This document shows positions 1 through 7,244 of a stretch of DNA of 18,991 nucleotides, piece by piece. The stretch is from assembly GCA_964462445.1 (NCBI GenBank), contig CAYWXG010000051.1, forward strand, positions 1 to 18,991, read 5' to 3'. The position numbers and the translations under genes are program-made. The notes under the pieces were generated by a model that did no database searches, was not told the DNA's origin, and saw nothing but the letters and a program-made list of their open reading frames with translations. Position 1 is the stretch's first letter; the number at the start of each line of letters is the position of its first letter. The DNA comes from JAGBWK01 sp964462445 (GTDB lineage: Bacteria > Bacteroidota > Bacteroidia > Bacteroidales > Muribaculaceae).

Positions 1-201
1 TTTAGTTTTCAACTTCCTTTTTTATTTTTTTCAAAATTATTTAGGACAATATTGAGTTAAAACACGTTAATTACTCAAAAGTTTATGCATAATCATACTA
101 TTATATATGTTTTAAATATTTTTAACTAAGCTGAGCGAAAATCGTGAAAGGTGTATAATTTTCCTCGCGCCGACCGAATTCGACAAATAAAGAATAGCGA
201 A

Positions 202-801
202 TCAATCTTGAAGAGTAGACGCTCTTAGTTTAAGCGTAAAGACGAGTTTTGATGGTGTAGTTAGTATCATAACAATGGCGCTTGCTATCGCATCGGCAGA
301 AAAATCTACGAAAGGAACGACCACTTCTATTATATTCGATATCGAATTTACATTTCGACTATCATTATTAATTTGCGTTTGATTAGCCTCAAATCTTATC
401 AGCACCTGCTTTTCTGCTATACCGTTCAAACAACTCTCATCATCAGTCACAATGACATCAATCCCGCCCCAACGCCTCGAAGCCTGCGCTAATAGCTCAT
501 CCATTGACTCTGAGACCGATTCCGACTCTCTAACAAACAATGCCCCATATTTCTGCGCCAAAAGATTCCCTTCCCTATAATCGCTTCCCAAAAACGCCAC
601 TTTCAATCCACCTATCTGCTGAAATGCCACAAGCAAAGCTTCTGTAACACCTCTATTCTTTACCACAAGCGCTATTCGTTGCGATTGCACCGGAAGTGCC
701 GGAACATTGCCCGACCCCATATAACTACGTTGTCGCGGCGACCTGTTCAGATTACCGCGACGATAATCCTCCATCTTCTTTTCAAGATAATTATCTGCCA
801 T
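202..801 (-). CDS. Degenerate Rossmann/SDR-like protein, function unknown
   Basis: A 199-residue protein starting at the ATG at 801. The first ~35 residues are charged and probably disordered (begins MADNYLEKKMEDYRRG). From about residue 42 the sequence alternates hydrophobic strands and helices like the start of a short-chain dehydrogenase: RIALVVKNRGVTEALL occupies the place of the first strand and dinucleotide loop, and GGIDVIVTDD that of a later strand. The glycine-rich TGxxxGxG loop and the YxxxK catalytic pair are absent, so catalysis is unlikely. No signal peptide or membrane segment is seen. It begins 6 bases after the stop of the secreted protein gene upstream and is probably co-transcribed with it. 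The SDR link is inference from pattern only; it could be an unrelated alpha/beta protein. Confidence 0.6.
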   Translation of the reverse strand: MADNYLEKKMEDYRRGNLNRSPRQRSYMGSGNVPALPVQSQRIALVVKNRGVTEALLVAFQQIGGLKVAFLGSDYREGNLLAQKYGALFVRESESVSESMDELLAQASRRWGGIDVIVTDDESCLNGIAEKQVLIRFEANQTQINNDSRNVNSISNIIEVVVPFVDFSADAIASAIVMILTTPSKLVFTLKLRASTLQD

Positions 802-807
802 CTATGG

Positions 808-1743
808 TTACAGTCCAAATGAAAGTGTTGTGTAATAGCGCATCGCTCCGTCTGCCCCATATGCAGGCATATATTGTAGTGTCACAAAACGTCCGCCGTC
901 CCCAAACCAGCATGTCTGCATTCCGTTGGAAGGATAAGTAGTGCTTATTGGCGCGCCATAGGCTGCCACCAATCGTGCATAGGCATCATTATAACGTCCC
1001 GTATTGTAATAAGAAGTCGAATAAATAAATTCGCCTCGATTTAGTCCGCCTGCACCATAATAGAGCGTTGCATCCGGCCAATAGAGATTTAATTGATTTA
1101 CATTGTTCAGATAAACAACATCTCGACCATACGAATAGACATTATACCCGCCGTTTAGCAAGAACGATAGTGAAAAATCTATCGACGAGCCTAATGAGAT
1201 TCCAAGCACTGTCGTGAAAGTTGGGTAAATAGACCCCGGACGCCATCCTCTCGGGGGACGCGGAGGAGCCCATGGCGTTGAATAGTGCGGGCGATGAGGC
1301 GGAGGAGTATGATGGAGATTGTGGTGATGAGCCTCCGGGCGTCTATGCTCATGGTGGTGATTTCCGGGATTATTCCCGGGACGGCTCGAATGATTCGTCT
1401 GGTAGCCGGGACGATTACCCCCGTTATCATTCCCCGGGCGATTGTCGGGGCGATTATTATCCGGACGAGAGGTCGGACGATTGTTTTCATTGTTCCCCGG
1501 ACGATTATTGCCGGAATTACCGCTACCGGGACGATTATTATTGTTATCGGGGCGCGATGGGGTTGTGTTGCGGCTCGAGGGTCTTGAATTATCACGACCT
1601 CCGGCACGCCCACCACCACGATTTCCACCGCGGTTGTTGCTTACCTGACTTTGCGACTGTCGGCGACCTTGCGCTTCTACTGTAGGGACTACCAAGACTC
1701 CGCAAATTGCAGCGATTGCCAATATTCGTAAAATTCGCTTCAT
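808..1743 (-). CDS. Secreted Asn/Arg/Gly/His-rich low-complexity protein
   Basis: 311 residues with a clear signal peptide (MKRILRILAIAAICGVLVVP, likely cut after VEA near residue 24). Residues ~25-125 are a disordered region with repeated NNRPG, RPDNN and GGNRGG motifs. Residues ~125-160 are rich in histidine (for example HHHEHRRPEAHHHNLHH), followed by Pro-rich sequence. The last ~140 residues form a distinct Tyr/Gly/Asn-rich domain with alternating beta-strand-like segments that ends in YYTTLSFGL. Such secreted proteins with a disordered linker occur in Bacteroidales, but I do not recognise the C-terminal domain. The histidine cluster could bind metal; that is inference. It is the first gene of a two-gene unit with the Rossmann-like protein. 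I see no clear -7 box upstream. Confidence 0.8.
   Translation of the reverse strand: MKRILRILAIAAICGVLVVPTVEAQGRRQSQSQVSNNRGGNRGGGRAGGRDNSRPSSRNTTPSRPDNNNNRPGSGNSGNNRPGNNENNRPTSRPDNNRPDNRPGNDNGGNRPGYQTNHSSRPGNNPGNHHHEHRRPEAHHHNLHHTPPPHRPHYSTPWAPPRPPRGWRPGSIYPTFTTVLGISLGSSIDFSLSFLLNGGYNVYSYGRDVVYLNNVNQLNLYWPDATLYYGAGGLNRGEFIYSTSYYNTGRYNDAYARLVAAYGAPISTTYPSNGMQTCWFGDGGRFVTLQYMPAYGADGAMRYYTTLSFGL
1380..1560 (-). repeat. Degenerate tandem repeat encoding NNRPG/RPDNN
   Basis: On the plus strand short units related to CCGGACGATTATT recur many times (for example near 1406, 1442, 1461, 1487, 1499 and 1531) with irregular spacing. On the coding minus strand they encode the Asn-Arg-Pro-Gly linker of the secreted protein. 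The composition also keeps long frames open on the opposite strand, which explains the spurious overlapping ORFs here. Confidence 0.7.
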
Positions 1744-1894
1744 TTTGCTTTACTTTTAGAGGTTTTTCTTTTCAGAATAACTAATCATTACCATGATAAC
1801 TATCTTTTTGACCCCAACCACAACATAAAGTTTAACTCCACGATAATAAATAGTCCAAAATGGCCAATTTTATTTGAATTATTACCAATAATGA

Positions 1895-2149
1895 CTAATC
1901 ATTGAGGGCGTCTATTTCTTGCAATGCTTTAGCTAATTGGTCGGGACACGACGTTCCTTTTGCGCCACATTGAATACCGCCAAGACGATCTATCACTTGT
2001 TGCGGTGTCATCCCCGCAACCAAAGATGCGATTCCCTGCGTGTTTCCATGACAACCTCCATTAAACGATACTGAAGAGATTATGCCGTTGTTAATCTCGA
2101 CTTCTATACCACGTGAACAGGTTCCCGATGTTTTATAATGATACTTCAT
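1895..2149 (-). CDS. TSCPD domain protein, four-Cys type (TIGR03905 family)
   Basis: 84 residues. The C-terminal CGAKGTSCPDQLAKAL contains the TSCPD signature that names the family, and four cysteines at 11, 33, 61 and 68 match the small four-Cys subgroup. The N-terminal half (GIEVEINNGIISSVSFNGG) has the alternating pattern of the fold. The domain also occurs at the C-terminus of some ribonucleotide reductases, and the cysteines suggest metal or Fe-S binding, but the stand-alone family has no established biochemical role that I know. It is transcribed as a single gene from a -7 box at 2202-2209. No signal peptide is seen, so it is cytoplasmic. Confidence 0.9.
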   Translation of the reverse strand: MKYHYKTSGTCSRGIEVEINNGIISSVSFNGGCHGNTQGIASLVAGMTPQQVIDRLGGIQCGAKGTSCPDQLAKALQEIDALND

Positions 2150-2201
2150 AACTATTACTATTTAATTCAGTTGCAATTTTTCTATATTCAGTTAATTAGC
2201 A

Positions 2202-2209
2202 CAAAGATA
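2202..2209 (-). promoter_or_regulatory. Bacteroidota -7 box for the TSCPD gene
   Basis: Reads TATCTTTG on the minus strand, matching TAnnTTTG. It lies about 53 bases upstream of the ATG at 2149. No good -33 TTTG is visible at the expected distance. Confidence 0.5.
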
Positions 2210-2233
2210 CACACAAACTCCCGAATATTATAA

Positions 2234-2374
2234 CTATTTTAATATTTTCTCAACGACTACAACATTCTCTTTTACCGGATTTATCCTATCCGACCTCCTT
2301 GCAACCGCCTCAAATCGTTTCCACTTCTCCTCCGCAGTAAGCTCCGTTGAGACTTGCTTGCAGAAAGCCCACAA
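2234..2374 (-). pseudogene. 46-codon open frame, possible 3' gene remnant
   Basis: The minus strand has an open frame of 46 codons closed by TAG at 2234-2236. Its translation looks protein-like, with an amphipathic middle (TAEEKWKRFEAVARRSDRIN) and the C-terminus NVVVVEKILK. It has no ATG; the only candidate start is a TTG at 2374 right after an in-frame TAG, and no -7 box is visible upstream. GAG and AGG codons are frequent. The best reading is the tail of a decayed gene, but a genuine small protein cannot be excluded. I do not recognise a family. Confidence 0.3.
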
Positions 2375-2418
2375 CTAATCTATTCGATTATATCAACGAT
2401 TATTTCAAAGATATTTAT

Positions 2419-2426
2419 TACTTTTG
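2419..2426 (+). promoter_or_regulatory. Bacteroidota -7 box for the sufS operon
   Basis: TACTTTTG matches TAnnTTTG and is followed by C. It lies 55 bases before the sufS ATG and would drive the four-gene block to 6880. A -33 TTTG is not obvious. Confidence 0.55.
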
Positions 2427-2481
2427 CGTTGTTATAGGATAAAGTGACAATTAGCACAGATGCCAAAAACAACCGACAATC

Positions 2482-3693
2482 ATGGACATCAATAAAATAC
2501 GTGAACAATTTCCTATCCTCAATCGCAAGATTAAGGGTAAGGATATGATATATCTCGACAATACTGCCACTTCTCAAACTCCGATGGCTGTTGTCGATGC
2601 CATAACCGACATGTACACTCAAACGAAAGCCAACGTGCATCGCGGAGTGTCAACAATATCTCAAGAAGCCACCGATATGCAAGAAGCTGCGCGCTGTCGA
2701 GTAGCTCAATGGATTAATGCTTCTTCTGAACAAGAAATAATTTTTACTCGTGGCACAACTGAAGCTATTAACCTCGTAGCTTCTTCTTTTGGCAATCTTT
2801 TGGAAAATGGCGATGAAATAATCCTTACCACAATGGAGCATCACGCCAATATTGTTCCTTGGCAGTTACTCGGACAACGAAAACGCATCATATTGCGTAT
2901 TGTCCCTATCAATGAAGTCGGCGAACTCAACATCAATGCTTTTCATTCATTATTCAATGAGCGCACAAAATTAGTTGCCGTGTGCCATGTTTCCAATGTT
3001 CTCGGCACTGTCAATCCAATCAAAGAGATTATTGACTTTGCCCACAGCAATGGCGTTCCCGTTCTTGTTGATGGAGCTCAAGCCGTGCCACATATCAAAG
3101 TCGACGTCAGAGATTTAGATGCCGATTTTTATGCTTTCTCGGCCCATAAAATGTATGGACCAACCGGCATTGGTGTCCTTTACGGCAAAAAGCATTGGCT
3201 CGAAATGATGCCCCCCTATCAAGGTGGCGGTGAGATGATTGCAAATGTAAGTTTTGACAATACAACCTTTGCAGAACTTCCATTTAAATTTGAAGCCGGA
3301 ACTCCCGACTTTGTCGGTATCGCCGCGTTTAATAAGGCCTTGGATTTTATAGATGAGATTGGCTACGACAACATCGCCGCTCACGAACATGCGCTACTGA
3401 CCTACACCACTGAACGCATGATGAAGATTCCCGGAATGAAAATTTTCGGAACTTCAGAGAACAAATCTGCCGTTATTTCATTCTTAATCGGCAATGAACA
3501 CCACTACGATATCGGCATGCTACTCGACACTCTGGGCATTGAAGTACGCACCGGACACCATTGCGCCCAGCCTTTAATGCGTTCTCTTGGCATTGAAGGC
3601 ACAGTTAGAGCTTCATTTGCCATCTACAACACATTTGAAGAGGCCGACAAGTTTATTGCCGCCGTGGAAAGAGTTGCCGCAATGCTTAAATAA
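2482..3693 (+). CDS. sufS: Cysteine desulfurase, SufS type
   Basis: 403 residues, the usual length for group II PLP-dependent cysteine desulfurases. The N-terminus carries YLDNTATSQTP, typical of SufS. FTRGTTEAIN and MEHHANIVPWQ follow as the cofactor- and substrate-site segments, and VLVDGAQAVPH contains the PLP-ring aspartate. Lys223 in FSAHKMYGP should form the Schiff base. Cys361 in RTGHHCAQPLM is the persulfide-forming cysteine on the short SufS-type loop. The enzyme converts cysteine to alanine and passes sulfur on for Fe-S cluster assembly. sufB, sufC, sufD and sufE are not beside it; instead it starts an operon with tilS 9 bases downstream, so a role in tRNA thiolation is also possible. 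The start is the only ATG consistent with the N-terminal motif. Confidence 0.93.
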   Translation: MDINKIREQFPILNRKIKGKDMIYLDNTATSQTPMAVVDAITDMYTQTKANVHRGVSTISQEATDMQEAARCRVAQWINASSEQEIIFTRGTTEAINLVASSFGNLLENGDEIILTTMEHHANIVPWQLLGQRKRIILRIVPINEVGELNINAFHSLFNERTKLVAVCHVSNVLGTVNPIKEIIDFAHSNGVPVLVDGAQAVPHIKVDVRDLDADFYAFSAHKMYGPTGIGVLYGKKHWLEMMPPYQGGGEMIANVSFDNTTFAELPFKFEAGTPDFVGIAAFNKALDFIDEIGYDNIAAHEHALLTYTTERMMKIPGMKIFGTSENKSAVISFLIGNEHHYDIGMLLDTLGIEVRTGHHCAQPLMRSLGIEGTVRASFAIYNTFEEADKFIAAVERVAAMLK

Positions 3694-3702
3694 TATTCCA
3701 CA

Positions 3703-5049
3703 ATGACGATAGCGCAATTTGAACAAGATATTACCACTTCACTATCAGCACTCGGGATAAGCATTGATGCTCATATCGGAGTGGCGATTAGTGGAGGGGC
3801 TGACTCTGTAGCTCTTCTCACTGCGCTATCGCGTACCGGACACAACATTACCGCATTACACTGCGACTTTTCGCTTCGTGGCGAAGAGAGCGACAACGAC
3901 CGTCATTATTGCGAGACTCTTACCGACAAATTTGGAATTGCTCTACATCAAATAAAATTTGACACAAGAAATTCGCAAATGCAGGGAGAGTCAATAGAAA
4001 TGACCTGCCGACGTCTACGCTATGAGTGGTTTGAACAACAAGCTAAACTCCTTTCACTCCACTATATCGCCCTTGGTCATCATTGCGAAGACTCTATTGA
4101 GACTATGTTGCTCAATTTGACCAGAGGCACCGGACCAAAAGGATTGTCGGGAATAGCAAATAAACGTGGCATCTATATTCGCCCTATGCTTCAACTCTCC
4201 CGTTGCGATATTGAGAATTATCTTAATTCTCTAAATATCAGTTGGCGCACCGATTCCACCAACCTTACCAACGATTATCGCCGTAACGCGCTTCGCAATC
4301 TGCTTATTCCTCAACTCTACGAAATAATACCTACAGCTCAAGCCGGGTTACTTCGCACCGCCGAAGCTATGAGCCATAGCTCCAAAATGCTCTCTACATA
4401 TCTGAACTGGGGAGCAAAGAAATATTTTGTCGGCAACAAAATTAATCTTGACATGATGCGCCAAGAGGATATTGACCTCGAGGGCACACTATATATGCTA
4501 ATACCCAAATGCCTTGGATGCGAAATAGAGATGGATGTCGTTCGACAAATTCTTGCCGAACCGGGCAATCGCGCTTCTCGCCTTTTCCCAACAAGCGATG
4601 GCCGACAATTAGAGTTATATGCCGGTCAACTTGAACTATTTACCGCAGAGGACCACAGCGAAACAATTGTAACCCTCCACAACGATATAATCCACCCTAT
4701 TAAAATAGCTATTTCCGAGGCGAGCTACGACTGCTTCCGAAAATCTCCGAAGGATCAAAATACGATATGGCTCGACGGGAAAATACTTGATGAGCACCAC
4801 ACATTCAAGTTGCGTCATCGTCGCAATGGGGACCGAATGCGTCCGTTTGGTGCTCCGGGACAACGACTCATCAGCGACATATTGTCGGAACAAAAAATCT
4901 CCCAATCCGAACGCAACCGCCTTTTCATTCTGACCATGGACGACAATCCAATATGGATTATAGGGGTACGTGCTGCCGACATATTCCGCGTAACTGAAAA
5001 ATCAGAGAGAATAATCAAATTGCATTTCAAGAACACCGATAAATCTTAA
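3703..5049 (+). CDS. tilS: tRNA(Ile)-lysidine synthetase
   Basis: 448 residues. The PP-loop ATP-binding motif SGGADS is at residues 30-35. CDFSLRGEESDNDRHYC and ALGHHCEDSIETMLLNLTRG are the other conserved segments of the N-terminal N-type ATP pyrophosphatase domain. The C-terminal TilS domain begins near residue 365 with LRHRRNGDRMRPFGAPGQ and continues through ISQSERNRLF and IWIIGVRAADIFRV. The enzyme attaches lysine to C34 of the tRNA-Ile CAU anticodon, changing decoding from AUG to AUA, and is essential in most bacteria. It lies 9 bases after sufS and 2 bases before the next gene. Length and domain order are complete. Confidence 0.95.
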   Translation: MTIAQFEQDITTSLSALGISIDAHIGVAISGGADSVALLTALSRTGHNITALHCDFSLRGEESDNDRHYCETLTDKFGIALHQIKFDTRNSQMQGESIEMTCRRLRYEWFEQQAKLLSLHYIALGHHCEDSIETMLLNLTRGTGPKGLSGIANKRGIYIRPMLQLSRCDIENYLNSLNISWRTDSTNLTNDYRRNALRNLLIPQLYEIIPTAQAGLLRTAEAMSHSSKMLSTYLNWGAKKYFVGNKINLDMMRQEDIDLEGTLYMLIPKCLGCEIEMDVVRQILAEPGNRASRLFPTSDGRQLELYAGQLELFTAEDHSETIVTLHNDIIHPIKIAISEASYDCFRKSPKDQNTIWLDGKILDEHHTFKLRHRRNGDRMRPFGAPGQRLISDILSEQKISQSERNRLFILTMDDNPIWIIGVRAADIFRVTEKSERIIKLHFKNTDKS

Positions 5050-5051
5050 AT

Positions 5052-6074
5052 TTGAGAACTACAGAAACAATCAAAACAGCCAACGACACAGCCGTCATTA
5101 TACTTAATTGGAACGGAGCGGAAATGATGCGTCGCTTCCTGCCCGAAGTTGTCAACACGACCCCTAAATCAGTGGCCGACGTTATCGTTGTAGATAACGG
5201 AAGTACCGACCACTCCCTTAAAGTTTTAGCCGAAGAATTTCCTTCGGTGAAAGTAATTGCATTCGACACCAATTACGGTTTTGCTGAAGGTTATAACCGC
5301 GCCCTTGCTCTTGTTGAACATGAATTTGTAGTACTCCTCAATAGCGATGTCGCCACAACAACAGGATGGATTGAAAGCCTGCGCGCTGAGTTGATTGAAA
5401 ATCCCGATGTTGCTGCTTGCCAACCAAAAATCATGGCTGTAGATGCTCCGGAAAAATTTGAATACGCAGGCGCTTGCGGTGGCTACATTGATAGAAATGG
5501 CTTCCCTTATTGCCGAGGTCGCATTTTCGGGCATGTAGAAACCGACAACGGGCAATACGACAAACCTATTGATGTGGCATGGGCTTCGGGAGCCGCCTTT
5601 ATGGTACGTCGCAAGGTATTTCTTGAAGTTGGCGGATTGGATGGCGCTTTTTTTGCTCACATGGAGGAAATTGACCTTTGTTGGCGCATGAGGTTGAAAG
5701 GATGGAGATTACGTGCAATTCCCTCATCTAAAGTATATCACCTTGGAGGCGGGTCATTACCGGTAGGCAATCCGAAAAAGACGTATCTCAACTTTCGCAA
5801 CAACCTGCTGATGCTCTACAAAAACCTGCCACACAATGTACGTCGGAAAGCACTCATCCAACGTCGTCTACTCGACACTATCGCATGGGCAAAATCAGTC
5901 GCCACTCTACATTGGGGTGATGCAAAAGCTATATTAAAAGCTCATTGCGATTTCCGGCGAATGAAACATAAATACGATTCGCTCCCCTCTCCTTCCGAAA
6001 ACCTCATCAGTGGTGCGCCCAACATATTGATTGCTTATTATCTGAAAGGGAAGAAAGAATATTCGCGTATATGA
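5052..6074 (+). CDS. Glycosyltransferase family 2, rhamnosyltransferase-like
   Basis: 340 residues from a TTG start. TAVIILNWNGAEMMRRFLP opens a GT-A fold, VIVVDNGSTDHS is the nucleotide-sugar segment, VVLLNSDVATTTGWI holds the DxD-like site, and FFAHMEEIDLCWRMRLKGW is the acidic motif typical of WbbL-like rhamnosyltransferases. No membrane segment is seen; a Lys/Arg-rich tail suggests peripheral membrane association. The frame between the stop at 5040 and the domain contains no ATG, so TTG at 5052, 2 bases after the tilS stop, is the best start and suggests translational coupling. The following methyltransferase overlaps by 4 bases. Donor and acceptor cannot be told from sequence; a polysaccharide or O-antigen role is inference. 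Confidence 0.88.
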   Translation: MRTTETIKTANDTAVIILNWNGAEMMRRFLPEVVNTTPKSVADVIVVDNGSTDHSLKVLAEEFPSVKVIAFDTNYGFAEGYNRALALVEHEFVVLLNSDVATTTGWIESLRAELIENPDVAACQPKIMAVDAPEKFEYAGACGGYIDRNGFPYCRGRIFGHVETDNGQYDKPIDVAWASGAAFMVRRKVFLEVGGLDGAFFAHMEEIDLCWRMRLKGWRLRAIPSSKVYHLGGGSLPVGNPKKTYLNFRNNLLMLYKNLPHNVRRKALIQRRLLDTIAWAKSVATLHWGDAKAILKAHCDFRRMKHKYDSLPSPSENLISGAPNILIAYYLKGKKEYSRI

Positions 6075-6880
6075 TTACCAATAAGGAATATATTACCGAC
6101 ATCAATGACCCGCGCATAGCAATGTTTGCGCGACTCACCGAAGCACAACTTCGTAATAAACTCGACCCCGACAATGGTCTGTTTATTGCTGAGAGTCCGA
6201 AAGTGATACACGTTGCTCTCGATGCCGGATACACCCCCGTGGCTCTACTTTGCGAAGAACGACATCTCTCCGGTGATGCTGCCGGAATTATTGAGCGCGT
6301 ACCGAATATTAAGGTCTATACCGGCAATCGCGCTACTCTCGCTTCATTGACCGGATATGAACTTACACGCGGTGTGCTTTGCGCTATGCGTCGGCGTCCA
6401 TTCCCTTCTGTTGCAACAATCTGTGAAGGGGCTCAACGTGTCGTTGTTATCGATAGCGTGACCGACACCACGAATATCGGCGCGATATTTCGTTCGGCTG
6501 CGGCTCTTGGCATCGATGCAGTTCTGTTGACACGAACGTCGTGCGACCCTCTCAATCGCCGTAGCATTCGAGTGTCGATGGGCTCGGTGTTTTTAGTTCC
6601 TTGGACTTGGATTGACGACCCCGTTGCCGACCTTCACAACGTAGGTTTTACAACTGCTGCGATGGCACTAACCGACGATTCTGTCGCAATTGACGACGAG
6701 ACTCTAAATAGCGAAGAGCGTCTTGCAATAATCATGGGGACAGAGGGCGACGGTCTTGCCAAAAAAGTCATTCGTGACGCCGACTATGTCGCACGAATAC
6801 CAATGTCGCATTGTGTCGATTCACTAAATGTTGCTGCCGCTGCCGCCGTGGCGTTTTGGCAGCTTCGTAAAAGGAAATAA
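6071..6880 (+). CDS. TrmH/SpoU family RNA 2'-O-methyltransferase
   Basis: 269 residues with the two-domain layout of the SPOUT family. The N-terminal substrate-binding part includes LFIAESPKVIHVALDAGYTP. The C-terminal trefoil-knot domain shows all three motifs: TTNIGAIFRSAAALGID (motif 1, with the catalytic-type Arg), IIMGTEGDGLA (motif 2) and MSHCVDSLNVAAAAAV (motif 3), where the SAM-binding knot forms. The expected reaction is SAM-dependent ribose methylation of tRNA or rRNA; the target nucleotide cannot be assigned. It starts with an ATGA overlap on the glycosyltransferase stop and is the last gene of the sufS-tilS operon, convergent with the DUF4491 gene 22 bases away. Confidence 0.9.
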   Translation: MITNKEYITDINDPRIAMFARLTEAQLRNKLDPDNGLFIAESPKVIHVALDAGYTPVALLCEERHLSGDAAGIIERVPNIKVYTGNRATLASLTGYELTRGVLCAMRRRPFPSVATICEGAQRVVVIDSVTDTTNIGAIFRSAAALGIDAVLLTRTSCDPLNRRSIRVSMGSVFLVPWTWIDDPVADLHNVGFTTAAMALTDDSVAIDDETLNSEERLAIIMGTEGDGLAKKVIRDADYVARIPMSHCVDSLNVAAAAAVAFWQLRKRK

Positions 6881-6902
6881 GTGCGATAAAATAATCGCGT
6901 GG

Positions 6903-7223
6903 CTATTTAGGATATTGCGAAATGCGCTTGGGGTTCTTAGGAAACCACCCTTTGATCACCCGCTCGCGCTGCTCAAATAGTTCTTTGATTGACCAAAATG
7001 AAGAAAATCCAAACACCCCCAGCAAACTCGACCAAAACACATTGGCAATCACGATCGAACAGACTACCGCACCTATACCAACAAAGAGAAAAATCCACCA
7101 AGGACGTGTTCCGAAATAATATTCCGTTTTTATTACTATCGGGTGAAAGAATCCAATAATAAGGAATGTTGTAACACCTATACCCAAACCTAAAAGAGAA
7201 TATTGCTCTAAAAATTGTACCAT
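6903..7223 (-). CDS. DUF4491 family inner-membrane protein
   Basis: 106 residues from the ATG at 7223. A GTG nine bases upstream at 7232 is in frame, but AGGTG lies just before the ATG at a good distance, so the ATG is preferred. The protein has about three hydrophobic helices (near residues 6-27, 42-60 and 63-80). Conserved family features are GFFHPIVIKTEYYFGTRPWW, FGFSSFWSIKELFEQRERV and the C-terminal GWFPKNPKR. The family is widespread in Bacteroidetes and Firmicutes and has no known function. It is the last gene of a minus-strand unit, 21 bases after the muramidase gene. Confidence 0.88.
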   Translation of the reverse strand: MVQFLEQYSLLGLGIGVTTFLIIGFFHPIVIKTEYYFGTRPWWIFLFVGIGAVVCSIVIANVFWSSLLGVFGFSSFWSIKELFEQRERVIKGWFPKNPKRISQYPK

Positions 7224-7244
7224 ACTATACACCTATTGAAATCG

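Larger units (their letters stand above)
2150..2481. other. Intergenic region between divergent genes
   Basis: 332 bases between the TSCPD gene (minus) and sufS (plus). They hold the two divergent -7 boxes (2202-2209 minus, 2419-2426 plus) and the 46-codon possible remnant at 2234-2374. Nothing else is recognised. Confidence 0.6.

Noticed and set aside
1380..1560. CRISPR-like array
   Set aside because: Units are short, degenerate and irregularly spaced, with no spacers, and they lie within a coding sequence.
1272..1685. Long Asp-rich open frame on the plus strand, plus two other frames inside the secreted protein gene
   Set aside because: They are shadows produced by the NNRPG-coding repeats and GC-rich composition; no signal peptide, domain or start context, whereas the minus-strand frame has a clear signal peptide.
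6883..6898. Hairpin GCGAT/ATCGC between convergent trmH-like and DUF4491 genes
   Set aside because: Only a 5-bp stem and no T run; a bidirectional terminator is possible but not supported.
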